Positions 47,191 to 55,983 of a stretch of DNA of 64,000 nt are shown piece by piece. The notes beneath the pieces were generated by a model that saw nothing but the letters and a program-made list of their open reading frames with translations, was not told the origin of the DNA and ran no database searches. The stretch's first letter is position 1, and the number at the start of each line of letters is the position of its first letter. The position numbers and the translations under genes were made by a program. The stretch covers positions 3,874,501 to 3,938,500 of the forward strand of contig NZ_JBBOUI010000001.1 of the NCBI RefSeq assembly GCF_038005985.1, written 5' to 3'. This DNA comes from Solibacillus sp. FSL R7-0682 (GTDB lineage: Bacteria > Bacillota > Bacilli > Bacillales_A > Planococcaceae).

Positions 47191-48027
47191 TTATTCTATC
47201 AAGCTTTGCGCATTTCTATTTGTCCTTTTAATGGTCTTCCATAGGATAAACATACACATTGTAATAATTAATGCTACAAAGGCAGGTGTGAAGATTTCTA
47301 TATATGAAGGTGCATAATGTTTCGTTTGAAAAGCACGCTCTACACTCTGTATATATTCAGGTGTATATTCAAATTGAATTATATAGTCATCACGTTCCAT
47401 TGCCATTGTAGCAATATCATAGTCCATTGGAATGATTTGTTCCGTATTCAATTGACCATTCCTATACGTGGCAACCGCTTTTTCATAAGGAATCGGATAA
47501 ATAGCTTTCGGAAATGAATTGACCGGAGATAAAGGCTCTACCTCTGTTGCATCAAATAGCGCTATATAATTGATTTTGTATTGATACTTCTCAGAGAGCT
47601 CCTCTAACCCTGCTTGACCGCCCTTAGCCACGCTATTAAAAGCATTTTCCATAATTTCCTTTTGCTCATTTTCAATAAATTGTTGATGCTTAAAATCACT
47701 TGTAACTTGTTTCATATCGAAAAATGCTTTACCAAATAATAATAAAACAAAAACAACGCCGATGACCGTCATCCATTCTAATAATTTTGAAATATAGCGG
47801 TAAGAATTAAAAACCTTTTTCATTTTCTCAAATGGTCGTTTTTGTTGCATGGACAATTTATTCACTTCTAAATGCTCCTCGCTTAATTCAGTCATCATTT
47901 GCTGGTGAACGAAGCGGCAATCTTCACACTGTTCAAGGTGCTCTTTTACATATATGCTACTTGTTTCACTGCACAACTCATCAATATAAATCGGCAGCAA
48001 ATCCTTTACAATTTCACATTGGTTCAT
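47191..48027 (-). CDS. Membrane anti-sigma factor with zinc-finger domain
   Basis: 278 residues. The N-terminal zf-HC2 region has C4, C19 and HLEQCEDC (histidine and two cysteines), the zinc anti-sigma motif. A membrane helix at about residues 88-105 (VIGVVFVLLLFGKAFFD) and a second near the C-terminus (AFVALIITMCMFILWKTI) flank an extracellular domain of about 130 residues that may sense a signal. It overlaps the sigma gene by 14 bases, so the pair is coupled. Confidence 0.85.
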   Translation of the reverse strand: MNQCEIVKDLLPIYIDELCSETSSIYVKEHLEQCEDCRFVHQQMMTELSEEHLEVNKLSMQQKRPFEKMKKVFNSYRYISKLLEWMTVIGVVFVLLLFGKAFFDMKQVTSDFKHQQFIENEQKEIMENAFNSVAKGGQAGLEELSEKYQYKINYIALFDATEVEPLSPVNSFPKAIYPIPYEKAVATYRNGQLNTEQIIPMDYDIATMAMERDDYIIQFEYTPEYIQSVERAFQTKHYAPSYIEIFTPAFVALIITMCMFILWKTIKRTNRNAQSLIE

Positions 48028-48496
48028 TTTGCTTGCCCTCCTCTAGTAATTTGACCTTTGCTCGATAAAATGTAACCCTAGCCCAATTTTCATTTTTCCC
48101 TAACACCTCACCAATTTCTTGAAAACTTAGTCCACCTAAAAGCCTTAGATGTAATACTTCTCTGAAGGGCTCCTTTAATTGATGCATTTTACGGTAAATT
48201 TCAATTTTGTCCTCTTGAGCGATTAATAGTTGCTCTATAGAAGGTCCTGATTGTAACGTTACCAATTCCGGTTGCTTCATTTGTTTGTCCACATATTGAT
48301 AATAGGTGTGCTTTGCAATTTGACAAAGCCAAACGGACATCTTACATGTGCCGTTAAATCGTTCAATCGACTGAATTGCCTTGTAAAATGTATCCTGCGT
48401 TAATTCCTCCGCTATGTGTGAATCTCTACATAGGGTCATTAAATATTTGAAGACAAGCTCTGAATATTCCTCATAAATTTCGGTTAACCGCTCCAC
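48014..48496 (-). CDS. ECF-family RNA polymerase sigma factor
   Basis: 160 residues. Region 2 (ELVFKYLMTLCRDSHIAEEL, TQDTFYKAIQSIERF) and region 4 (LKEPFREVLHLRLLGGLSFQ, EIGEVLGKNENWARVTFYRA) are intact with a short linker. The GTG start at 48496 has AAAGGAGGGACGAT before it. It should be held inactive by the anti-sigma factor encoded next. Its regulon cannot be read from the sequence. Confidence 0.9.
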   Translation of the reverse strand: MERLTEIYEEYSELVFKYLMTLCRDSHIAEELTQDTFYKAIQSIERFNGTCKMSVWLCQIAKHTYYQYVDKQMKQPELVTLQSGPSIEQLLIAQEDKIEIYRKMHQLKEPFREVLHLRLLGGLSFQEIGEVLGKNENWARVTFYRAKVKLLEEGKQNEPM

Positions 48497-48803
48497 ATCG
48501 TCCCTCCTTTCACCTATATATCTAAAAAAATTGTATTTCGTTACAAAAGACTGGAACTTTTTTATGCCACTGCCAAACTTCTATGCTGTTTTATAAGAAA
48601 TAGCGGTGAAGTAACATATAAGCTCTACAATTCTTTAATTTCTAATGATTCCCTATTTATTATACTAATCTTGTAAAAGGAACCGAGCCCTAAAAGCAGC
48701 TTCACTAAAATAGAAAACAAAAAATCCTCCAAAACACTAATTAGTGTTTTGGAGGACTAGTATTTCTCCTATCTTTCGCGCCCCAACTTAATTGGATAGA
48801 AAG
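48497..48803. other. Intergenic stretch between the ECF sigma gene and the dehydrogenase gene
   Basis: 307 AT-rich bases. It should hold the ECF operon promoter near 48500-48600 and contains the dehydrogenase terminator at 48718-48756. I found no open frame with an RBS and no structured RNA. Confidence 0.5.
48718..48756 (-). terminator. Terminator downstream of the zinc alcohol dehydrogenase gene
   Basis: A 32-base perfect palindrome (48725-48756; arms begin TCCTCCAAAACACTAA) followed by TTTTTTG on the minus strand. Confidence 0.85.
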
Positions 48804-49943
48804 CTATGGTTTTAATATAAACTTAATACTTTGATCTTCGTGATCGTGAAACATACGGTATGCTTCACTCGCTTCTGACAGCGGCATTTTATGCGTAATG
48901 ATTTCAGTAGGATCAATCTTCCCTTGCGCAACCATATCATAAAGCATCGGACTGTAATGGATAGCTGGAGCTTGTCCCATTTTCACCGTTACATTGCGCT
49001 CGAAAATATTACCTAGAGGGAACATATTGTACATCGAACCGTATACACCCGTCAGCTGAACTGTCCCAAACTTACGCACGGCTTTAATACCAACATTAAT
49101 AGCACTTAATGTTCCGCCTTGTAACTTCAGCTTCTGCTCTACCTTTTCAAATAGTGACATTTTGCCGTCCATACCTACACAGTCAATCACAACATCTGCG
49201 CCGCCCTGTGTAATTTCACGGAGATGTCCGCCTATATCATCAAAATCATCAAAATTAAATATTTCTACATTATTTTTTTTCTTAGCATGCTCCAGGCGAT
49301 AGGATAGAGGGTCTACTACAAGCACACGTTTTGCGCCCTTCATCCATGCAAACTTTTGAACCATTAAACCGATAGGACCAGAGCCGAGCACAATGACAGT
49401 ATCTCCCTTTTTGACGCCTGCGTGCTCCACACTCCAGTAAGCAGTTGGTAAGACGTCCGATATAAACAGCAGTGCCTCATCCTCTAACTCACAAGAATCC
49501 GGCACTTTAAACGGGATAAAATTCCCATACGGTACACGCATATATTCTGCCTGTCCCCCTGGAAAATTCCCATAGCGCTCTGTATAACCAAAATAAGCAC
49601 CGGAATCAATTTCCGGATTATTATTGGCGTTATCGCACTGACTTTCCATTTCATTTTGACAGTAGAAGCACTCCCCACAAGATACATTAAAGGGAATCAC
49701 AACCCGGTCACCCTTTTTTACTTTTGTGACTTCTGGGCCAACCTCTTCAACAATACCCATCGGTTCATGTCCAATCACAAAGTCTTCTTTTGTCGGAATT
49801 ACTCCACGGTATATATGCAGATCTGAACCACAAATAGCGGTTGAGGTAATTCGGACAATAATATCATCTGGCTTTTCAATTTTTGCATCTGGGACTTCTT
49901 TTACTTGCACATCTTTTGCACCTTGATATGTTACTGCTTTCAA
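48804..49943 (-). CDS. Zinc-dependent alcohol dehydrogenase family protein
   Basis: 379 residues. Catalytic zinc ligands appear in STAICGSDLHIYRG and IGHEPMG, and structural zinc cysteines in SCGECFYCQNEMESQC. The NAD-binding fold GSGPIGLMVQKFAWMKGAKR follows. It is close to the glutathione-independent formaldehyde dehydrogenase-like MDR group; the true substrate is unknown. The ATG at 49943 has AGGAGGGATCGGTTTGA-type RBS (GGAGGGATCGGTTTG). Confidence 0.88.
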   Translation of the reverse strand: MKAVTYQGAKDVQVKEVPDAKIEKPDDIIVRITSTAICGSDLHIYRGVIPTKEDFVIGHEPMGIVEEVGPEVTKVKKGDRVVIPFNVSCGECFYCQNEMESQCDNANNNPEIDSGAYFGYTERYGNFPGGQAEYMRVPYGNFIPFKVPDSCELEDEALLFISDVLPTAYWSVEHAGVKKGDTVIVLGSGPIGLMVQKFAWMKGAKRVLVVDPLSYRLEHAKKKNNVEIFNFDDFDDIGGHLREITQGGADVVIDCVGMDGKMSLFEKVEQKLKLQGGTLSAINVGIKAVRKFGTVQLTGVYGSMYNMFPLGNIFERNVTVKMGQAPAIHYSPMLYDMVAQGKIDPTEIITHKMPLSEASEAYRMFHDHEDQSIKFILKP

Positions 49944-49976
49944 ACCGATCCCTCCTACTGGCTAAAGTTTAGAATT

Positions 49977-50005
49977 AAGAATGTAACTTCAATGAAGTCA
50001 TTCTT
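49977..50005. repeat. Inverted repeat upstream of the dehydrogenase gene
   Basis: Arms AAGAATGTAACTTC and GAAGTCATTCTT pair with a two-base bulge. They lie 34 bases upstream of the dehydrogenase start and could be an operator or 5' UTR hairpin. Confidence 0.35.
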
Positions 50006-50125
50006 TAAGTTAATTACCCTCACTGCAAAAAAATATACCTCCAAGCTTTTTTATCTTTGCAACGACACTCAATAATATGATTAATGGTTCTTTACTGCTC
50101 ATTTTTAATTCGCTTCATCAAACAG

Positions 50126-50165
50126 CAAAAAGGACCTAAAACATTGCAAACAATGTTTTAGATCC
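50126..50165 (-). terminator. Terminator downstream of the VanW-domain gene
   Basis: Stem GGATCTAAAACATTG / CAATGTTTTAGGTCC with a four-base loop, followed by TTTTTGC on the minus strand. Confidence 0.8.
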
Positions 50166-50192
50166 AATATTTCATCTTTAAATTAATAAAGC

Positions 50193-51194
50193 TTATCTTT
50201 CTTTCAAAATTTTTTCATATTTGGAAGCTGTTCTTACTTCTACTGTAACAAAGTTTTTTCCGTAAATTGCTTTTATTAGGAAAGGGGCATCGCTTGCATT
50301 TTGAAATCGGAAATCTAGTCCGCCATAAGAAACCGTTGCATCTCTTTCTTTTGGTACATAACCGACATCTAATGAATGAAAATGACGCTCCACCAATTTT
50401 ATAGGTACTTGATCAACTGCATTAAATAGCGTAGAAGACGTTTGACAAATCCCTCCCCCAATACCCATGACTAACTTTTTATTGATGATTTCTGGTGCGG
50501 GTTGATAGCCGCTCGCCTCATCTCTCGGGCCAACAACCGTATTAAAGGAAAAATAATCGCCACTTCCAACGATGACATTATTGATAGCCTTTGCCGACAA
50601 TTCAATGTTTTTATTTCTATTAGCGTCCGCAGCATTAAAATACGTTGTATAGGAGCCAACTAATACATCATCTAGATACGGTATATCCTGTGAATCATAG
50701 CCACTTTCTGTCACATATATGGGTAGTTCAACATTTCCTCCAATCGCCGACGCAGCAAGAATTTTTTCTACCAATTCACTTTCCTTTAACAAAACCATAG
50801 GACTTCCTTTTATAATTTCTCCATTTTCATCTAAACGATCCAGCACCATGCGTTTGTCATATCCAGGGTTATTTTCCGTCCCTCTTGCAAGTTCCTTCGC
50901 TAACTTTTTAATATTATTTTTATACGTTTCATAGCCTTCTCCATAACCTAAGTCTTGTGGCGTAAGCGTGTGTAGGATTTCCAATGTATTTGGATCAACA
51001 ATCGTTATCATTAAAGGACCATTCACTGGCTCCTCCTCTTGCTCGTCAGAAGCCGAATTTTTAATTTCCTTAATTTGTTGTTCCAATTCGACTACTTTTT
51101 TCTCTAACGATTTTTCTTTCTCCGATTTCCCCTGACATCCTGCTAATACAATTGCGCATACTATACATAGTAAAGCCATCCAGCTTTTTTTCAC
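50193..51194 (-). CDS. VanW-domain lipoprotein
   Basis: 333 residues. A lipoprotein signal ends with VLAGC (cysteine 20) and is followed by a coiled-coil stretch of about 30 residues. The C-terminal VanW domain carries NRNKNIELSAKAINNVIVGS, YFSFNTVVGPRDEASGY and GIGGGICQTSSTLFNA. Such proteins sit outside the membrane near the cell wall; their role is unclear. The GTG start at 51194 has AGGTGTTCAAAA before it. Confidence 0.85.
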   Translation of the reverse strand: MKKSWMALLCIVCAIVLAGCQGKSEKEKSLEKKVVELEQQIKEIKNSASDEQEEEPVNGPLMITIVDPNTLEILHTLTPQDLGYGEGYETYKNNIKKLAKELARGTENNPGYDKRMVLDRLDENGEIIKGSPMVLLKESELVEKILAASAIGGNVELPIYVTESGYDSQDIPYLDDVLVGSYTTYFNAADANRNKNIELSAKAINNVIVGSGDYFSFNTVVGPRDEASGYQPAPEIINKKLVMGIGGGICQTSSTLFNAVDQVPIKLVERHFHSLDVGYVPKERDATVSYGGLDFRFQNASDAPFLIKAIYGKNFVTVEVRTASKYEKILKER

Positions 51195-51302
51195 TTTTGA
51201 ACACCTACCTCTAAGGTACTTCTACAAAGAACATCTTATTCTTGTTCACATAGTAATGTGTTTATTTTTAGCCTTTTTATTAATATCTACATATTTGCAA
51301 AA

Positions 51303-51350
51303 TAAAACACGCTCCAAAAGTTTTAAATAGTCACTTTCGGGGCGTGCTAT
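51303..51350 (-). terminator. Probable terminator downstream of cotD
   Basis: Imperfect stem AGCACGCCCCGAAAG / CTTTTGGAGCGTGTT with a 12-base loop, then TTATTTTG on the minus strand. It lies 140 bases after the cotD stop. Confidence 0.6.
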
Positions 51351-51489
51351 TGAACAACATGTTAATTTATGATGCATGACGCAGCCTTTTTTAAGGGAAA
51401 GTAAATAATTTCAATTTATATAAGAAGAAGGTGAATGTGAAATAGATCCTGTAAAGAAAAGAAGCATACATCTTTAATCAAACAAACCT

Positions 51490-51825
51490 CTACCAGTGTC
51501 TACGTTTTGAACAACCACATGTGTGTGGTCTAAATGGCGTTCCGCACATTGTATTCGTTTCAAAGCATTCATTTACTACGGATTCAGTATGTGGAAAATA
51601 GTGCTGATTATTAATATAGTGTTGATTTACTGTAGTTAAGTGTGATGGATGATAGTGTGGCACAACTGTGTTTGTCACATTCCGTTGAACGAATTGTTGT
51701 GTTGGAGATACTTGTGGCTGTGCGAATTGAGTAGGCGCTGTCTGCGTTGGGAGTTCTTGTGCATAATTTGGGAAGTTGGGACCTCTTTCACCATCAAATA
51801 ATTCAAACCAGTTTCTATTAACCAT
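51490..51825 (-). CDS. cotD: Spore coat protein, CotD family
   Basis: 111 residues, rich in histidine, threonine, glutamine and proline. The centre (VPHYHPSHLTTVNQHYINNQ, then HYFPHTESVVNECF) and the cysteine-rich end (HTCGCSKRR) match CotD coat proteins. It is an inner-coat component of endospores, probably made in the mother cell. AAGGAGGATATTA precedes the ATG. Confidence 0.85.
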   Translation of the reverse strand: MVNRNWFELFDGERGPNFPNYAQELPTQTAPTQFAQPQVSPTQQFVQRNVTNTVVPHYHPSHLTTVNQHYINNQHYFPHTESVVNECFETNTMCGTPFRPHTCGCSKRRHW

Positions 51826-52019
51826 TAATATCCTCCTTCCTTAATAGTATTGTGTCTTTACTAACGTATGAAGAGGAACCTAGAAGAACTATTTACATGC
51901 CTATTATTCACAATAAATTTAACACCAGTTTTATTAAAAATGAAATTGGAATTAATTGAGGAACAGTGTTACAGAATAAGATTCCTTACGAAACATATAT
52001 TTTTTCAAGGAGGTTTCGT

Positions 52020-52919
52020 ATGGTCATCACACCCGGTATTCAGGATTTACCCTTTGTACTTCAAAAAAATGGGGTGAAATTTTTTACTTTAGTGGCGGAA
52101 GAAATTACATGGGAATTAGTGGATGGTATATTTATTAAGGCATGGGGATATAACGGCTCTACACCTGGGCCCACAATTCGTGTATGTCCTGGAGATCACG
52201 TATGCATTCGGGTCATTAATCAACTACCTGTTGCTACAAGCGTCCATTGGCATGGCTTAATCGTCCCTAATAATATGGATGGTGTCCCTCCAATTGAACC
52301 TTCTCCATTTATTGAACCTGGGCATTATTTTGATTATCATTTTACAATTATTAATCCTCCAGGGACATATATGTACCATTCTCATGTAGATGTTTCTATA
52401 CAAGATAATGCGGGGCTATTAGGTGGTTTTATTGTCGAAGAACCCGCGAAAAAAAACAAATCTAATTATAAAGATTATCTTTGTTTACTCCAAGAATGGG
52501 CGATTGGTGCTTTACCTTGGGGGGATCTACAAAAAGGTACGTACGATTTAACCTTTGTTAAACCCGACTTTAATTTCTTTACAATCAATGGGCGTTGCTA
52601 CCCTTTAACGGAACCTTTACTCGTAAAATATGGGGATACGGTTCGAATACGTTTTGGTAATATTCAAATGAACCATCACCCTATTCATTTACATGGACAT
52701 CAATTTAAAGTAGTAGGTGCGGATGGCTTTCCAATTGCCCCACATACGCAAATATATAAAAATACAATACTCGTTGCCTCAGGTGAAACATGGGATATTC
52801 GATTCCAAGCCAACAACCCTGGAATTTGGCCAATGCACTGCCATATGCCTCACCATGTTACAAATAATGGCGTAGTTGGTTTAGGTGGTATGTTTACGAC
52901 ATTGAAATATGAAAAATAA
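52020..52919 (+). CDS. Two-domain multicopper oxidase
   Basis: 299 residues from the ATG at 52020 (AAGGAGGTTTCGT before it; an open frame upstream lacks RBS). Copper motifs are HWHG (76-79), HSH (120-122), HPIHLHGH (220-227) and HCHMPHH (273-279) with an axial methionine about 291. This spacing gives one type 1 and one trinuclear site spread over two cupredoxin domains, as in small laccases. No signal peptide is seen. It stands beside cotD, so it may be coat-associated like CotA. Confidence 0.87.
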   Translation: MVITPGIQDLPFVLQKNGVKFFTLVAEEITWELVDGIFIKAWGYNGSTPGPTIRVCPGDHVCIRVINQLPVATSVHWHGLIVPNNMDGVPPIEPSPFIEPGHYFDYHFTIINPPGTYMYHSHVDVSIQDNAGLLGGFIVEEPAKKNKSNYKDYLCLLQEWAIGALPWGDLQKGTYDLTFVKPDFNFFTINGRCYPLTEPLLVKYGDTVRIRFGNIQMNHHPIHLHGHQFKVVGADGFPIAPHTQIYKNTILVASGETWDIRFQANNPGIWPMHCHMPHHVTNNGVVGLGGMFTTLKYEK

Positions 52920-52937
52920 ATTAAATTTACGCATTTT

Positions 52938-52976
52938 TAGCCCATTTTTCTTTTTCAAAGATGGGCTATTTATTTA
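52938..52976 (+). terminator. Terminator downstream of the multicopper oxidase gene
   Basis: Stem AGCCCAT...ATGGGCT (52938-52967) followed by ATTTATTT on the plus strand, 20 bases after the stop codon. Confidence 0.72.
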
Positions 52977-53081
52977 TCATCAAAAACTAAACTATCCGCT
53001 CACCTAGTTAGCGCATGGTCTCTCATCATAGTATAAGTGAAGGTGTGAACTATACTATCGTTCAAAAGACGAATAAAGAAG

Positions 53082-53792
53082 GTGGGGGTCCTAATTCAGA
53101 ATTCTAAGTATCTAGATTTCCTAACAAAACTTGGTATTGGTGGTGCACATCCAGGCGGTATTAATCTAACCAAAGAAATTTTTAAGAAGGAAACTATAAA
53201 AAAATCTTCTCGTATTTTAGATGTGGGGTGCGGTACCGGGCAAACGGCAGCTTATTTAGCCTATAAATATGGAGCATATGTAACTGGCATAGATATCAGT
53301 CCAATAATGGTGGCAAAAGCCAAAAGACGAATAGAAAAAAAACACCTAGCAGTAAACATCATTCATTGCTCAGTAGAAGAAATCCCACTGCCAGATAGTG
53401 ATTTTGATTTTGTTATATCTGAATCCGTTCTTTCCTTTGCAAATAAACCAAGAGCACTTAAAGAAATCTTTCGGTTATTAAAAACCGGTGGACGTTTCGT
53501 TGCGATTGAACAAACGATTAATTATCCACTAAAGGAAGACGAAGAAACCGAAATAAAAGAATTTTATGGATTTGATTCCCTCTCTACGAAAAAAGATTGG
53601 GTTACTTTTTTTAGGGAGGCTGGTTTCGAACATATCCGTATACAAAAAAATACAGCCATACATTCAGTGCCTGATTTCCATTATTCAGAAGATATTGCCC
53701 CTGAAATTTATGAGATTATGCAAAAACATTTTGAGTTAATTTTCAAATATCAAGGAAATTTAGGCTATAGAATTTATACGTGCACAAAATAG
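53082..53792 (+). CDS. SAM-dependent methyltransferase, tandem copy 1
   Basis: Up to 236 residues. SAM motif I is RILDVGCGTGQTAAYLA, and later VTGIDISPIMVAKAK, FDFVISESVLSFANKPRAL and LLKTGGRFVAIEQ complete a class I fold. The N-terminus contains LTKLGIGGAHPGG, shared with copy 2. There is no ATG: the GTG at 53082 lies within the strong RBS AAGAAGGTGG, and an ATT codon 12 bases on is an alternative. Substrate is unknown. Confidence 0.8.
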   Translation: MGVLIQNSKYLDFLTKLGIGGAHPGGINLTKEIFKKETIKKSSRILDVGCGTGQTAAYLAYKYGAYVTGIDISPIMVAKAKRRIEKKHLAVNIIHCSVEEIPLPDSDFDFVISESVLSFANKPRALKEIFRLLKTGGRFVAIEQTINYPLKEDEETEIKEFYGFDSLSTKKDWVTFFREAGFEHIRIQKNTAIHSVPDFHYSEDIAPEIYEIMQKHFELIFKYQGNLGYRIYTCTK

Positions 53793-53886
53793 TTTCACTT
53801 AATACGAGTTACGCATAATTTACATTTACCTCAAAGGCACCATGTATTTTTTATTTCATAGAATAAGGATATGAACATTAAAGAAG

Positions 53887-54603
53887 GTGGTCGCTATTTC
53901 GAATTCCAATTACAATTATCTAAATTTTTTAGCGAAGTTTGGTATTGGCGGTGCGCATCCTGGGGGGATTGAATTATCAAAGAAAGTCTTTCAAAAGGAA
54001 AGTATTAAAAGATCTACACAAATTTTAGATGTGGGATGTGGCACCGGGCAATCGGCTGCTTATTTAGCGCTAACCTATGGTGCCAACGTTACAGGGATTG
54101 ATAATAACACCATAATGGTTGAAAAAGCAAAAGAGCGAATGGCAAGTGGACCGTTATCGGTAAAAATTATTGAAGGTTCCATAGAAAATACTTCTTTACT
54201 TGACGACCAATTTGATTTAATTATTTCAGAATCTGTTCTCTCTTTTGTAAATAAGCCACGTGCCTTAAAGGAGATTTCTCGATTATTAAAGAGTGGTGGG
54301 CGCTTAATAGCCATTGAGCATACACTGAACGAGCATACTATAAACAAAGAAGAGGAAAATGAAATTAAACAGTTTTTTGGCTTTGACGCGCTTTTAAAAG
54401 AAAACGATTGGATTTCATTACTCCAACAAGCTGGTTTTCATAACATTGAAGTTGAAAAAGGTATCGTAGTGGATTCAGAGGCAGATTATCATTTCTCAAA
54501 GGATATCGATCTGGAATATTATTCCACCATGGAAAAGCTAGCTGAGATAAACGAAAATTATGAAGAAATTTTGAGTTATCGAATTTACTTATGTACGAAA
54601 TAA
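53887..54603 (+). CDS. SAM-dependent methyltransferase, tandem copy 2
   Basis: Up to 238 residues, clearly a paralogue of the preceding gene: FLAKFGIGGAHPGGIELSKK, QILDVGCGTGQSAAYLA and SESVLSFVNKPRALKEISRL are nearly identical. As in copy 1 the GTG at 53887 lies in the RBS (AAGAAGGTGG) and an ATT at 53896 aligns with the ATT of copy 1. A 94-base spacer separates the copies, so each may have its own promoter. Substrate is unknown. Confidence 0.8.
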   Translation: MVAISNSNYNYLNFLAKFGIGGAHPGGIELSKKVFQKESIKRSTQILDVGCGTGQSAAYLALTYGANVTGIDNNTIMVEKAKERMASGPLSVKIIEGSIENTSLLDDQFDLIISESVLSFVNKPRALKEISRLLKSGGRLIAIEHTLNEHTINKEEENEIKQFFGFDALLKENDWISLLQQAGFHNIEVEKGIVVDSEADYHFSKDIDLEYYSTMEKLAEINENYEEILSYRIYLCTK

Positions 54604-54667
54604 TTAAGATTTACGAACGAACTAACAGAAGGAAACGACTATAGTTATTAATTGAATGCATAGCAAT

Positions 54668-54712
54668 CACCATTTAAAATGTTGGATATTCAACGCTTTA
54701 GGTGGTTTTTGT
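54668..54712 (+). terminator. Terminator after the tandem methyltransferase genes
   Basis: Imperfect stem CACCATTTAAAATGTTG / CAACGCTTTAGGTGG with a six-base loop, followed by TTTTTGTC on the plus strand. Confidence 0.7.
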
Positions 54713-54763
54713 CTATCCTTTACATTATAATTATCAGGAAAAATATTAAATAGGAGGTAAATT

Positions 54764-55198
54764 ATGTTTAAAGTAGGTAGCATATTTATTCCGGTTACAG
54801 ATGTTAAAAAATCCTCAGAATGGTATGAAAAATATCTAGGTGCAAAAGAAATTGATAGCTGGGAAGATGGAGCTGGTTTTTATTTACCCACTGGTTCAAC
54901 GCAATTAGCATTAGTAAAGGTTGAATTTTCTCAGCCCACTGAGTTTTTTATCAACGAAAACAAGAAGAACTCCTACTATAATTTTGTCGTGGATGATATT
55001 GAAGCTGCCTATCAACACTTTAATGCCGCCAACATAACAACAACCGAAATTGATGCATATGGTGATATGAAGTTCTTTGACTTTTTCGATTTAGATGGAA
55101 ATCCATTTAGTGTAGTAAATGAAGTTACGAGTTCTCCCTATCATTCACAACATATAAGACAACTGCAGGAAAATGAGTATAAGGGGGCAGGTTCCTAG
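54764..55198 (+). CDS. VOC (glyoxalase/bleomycin resistance) family protein
   Basis: 144 residues. Two beta-alpha-beta-beta-beta halves: SIFIPVTDVKKSSEWYEKYL with FYLPTGSTQLALVKV, and YNFVVDDIEAAYQHFNAANI with FDLDGNPFSVV. The N-terminal metal histidine is replaced, so metal use is doubtful. The function is unknown; some are resistance proteins. The ATG has AGGAGGTAAATT before it. Confidence 0.82.
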   Translation: MFKVGSIFIPVTDVKKSSEWYEKYLGAKEIDSWEDGAGFYLPTGSTQLALVKVEFSQPTEFFINENKKNSYYNFVVDDIEAAYQHFNAANITTTEIDAYGDMKFFDFFDLDGNPFSVVNEVTSSPYHSQHIRQLQENEYKGAGS

Positions 55199-55502
55199 AA
55201 TCACTCGCTAATTTTACGTAATACGAAAATTATAATTATATAATGTAGATAGTTAAAAGAGCGCAATCTATTTATTCTAATTAAATCATGATTATGTAAA
55301 GTCATGGTTTTTATTATGCAGTTAATTGGCTAGCATGAATTAGGTATTGGAACTAGCTCAAGCTGGCTAATTCTTGATGTTAAATATCAGTAAGTTTATG
55401 AACCAATAAATACCATTATAAAAAGAAGGATTACTAATAACCTCCAAAGAATATACAATATAGGAAATTTTTAATTCATAATAAAAAACTTGGAGGTCAC
55501 AA
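55199..55502. other. Non-coding stretch upstream of the small secreted protein gene
   Basis: About 304 AT-rich bases with no frame that has an RBS. It must hold the promoter of the next gene; no strong consensus element or operator was seen. Confidence 0.5.
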
Positions 55503-55835
55503 ATGAAACAAACATCATCCATTTTTGCAGCACTTATTTTAGCATTAGGTATTATTACGAGTATACCACATCCATCTTCTGCTACAACTACTCAATCCGA
55601 TATTGTCGAAATGCAAGTACAGTCTAAAAAGGTAGTTGAAACGGTGTATTATGAAGGTATCATCTCATTCCCACCAAAAACAATTTACTACAATAAGGGC
55701 GGATGGACAGGTACATTAAATTTAGGTTTTTCTAGATTTGACCATGATAGGAATCAAACAGTATCTCAATATTCAGGTATTGTTAGTTGTACCGGGAATT
55801 GTTATTTACCAACTAGCTTAACTGACATAAAATAA
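55503..55835 (+). CDS. Small secreted protein of unknown function
   Basis: 110 residues. A Sec signal peptide (MKQTSSIFAALILALGIITS) ends near HPSSA-TT. The mature part of about 82 residues is beta-rich, with a tyrosine-rich segment (VVETVYYEGIISFPPKTIYY), then GGWTGTLNLGFSRF, and two cysteines in SCTGNCYLPTS that could form a disulphide. TTGGAGGTCACAA precedes the ATG. I do not recognise a family. Confidence 0.72.
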   Translation: MKQTSSIFAALILALGIITSIPHPSSATTTQSDIVEMQVQSKKVVETVYYEGIISFPPKTIYYNKGGWTGTLNLGFSRFDHDRNQTVSQYSGIVSCTGNCYLPTSLTDIK

Positions 55836-55847
55836 TTTAATTTTTGA

Positions 55848-55888
55848 GCCACTAGCAGATTTTCTTCCGCTTCTGGCTTTTTTTCTTA
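55848..55888 (+). terminator. Terminator after the small secreted protein gene
   Basis: Stem AGCCACTAGCAG / CGCTTCTGGCT (imperfect), followed by seven T on the plus strand. Confidence 0.72.
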
Positions 55889-55983
55889 AACAAGTAGAAA
55901 CGCTTTTTTAAAAGTTTTATTTTTTAATATAGAAGAACATAAAAGCTATAGTAACATAACAAAAAATGAGGAGCTGTTCTATT

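Noticed and set aside
48725-48756. Perfect 32-base palindrome considered as a novel operator
   Set aside because: It is followed by a T-run at the correct side just after the dehydrogenase gene, so a terminator explains it.
51868-52077. Plus-strand frame before the multicopper oxidase
   Set aside because: It overlaps the oxidase start region in another frame, has no RBS and shows no known motif.
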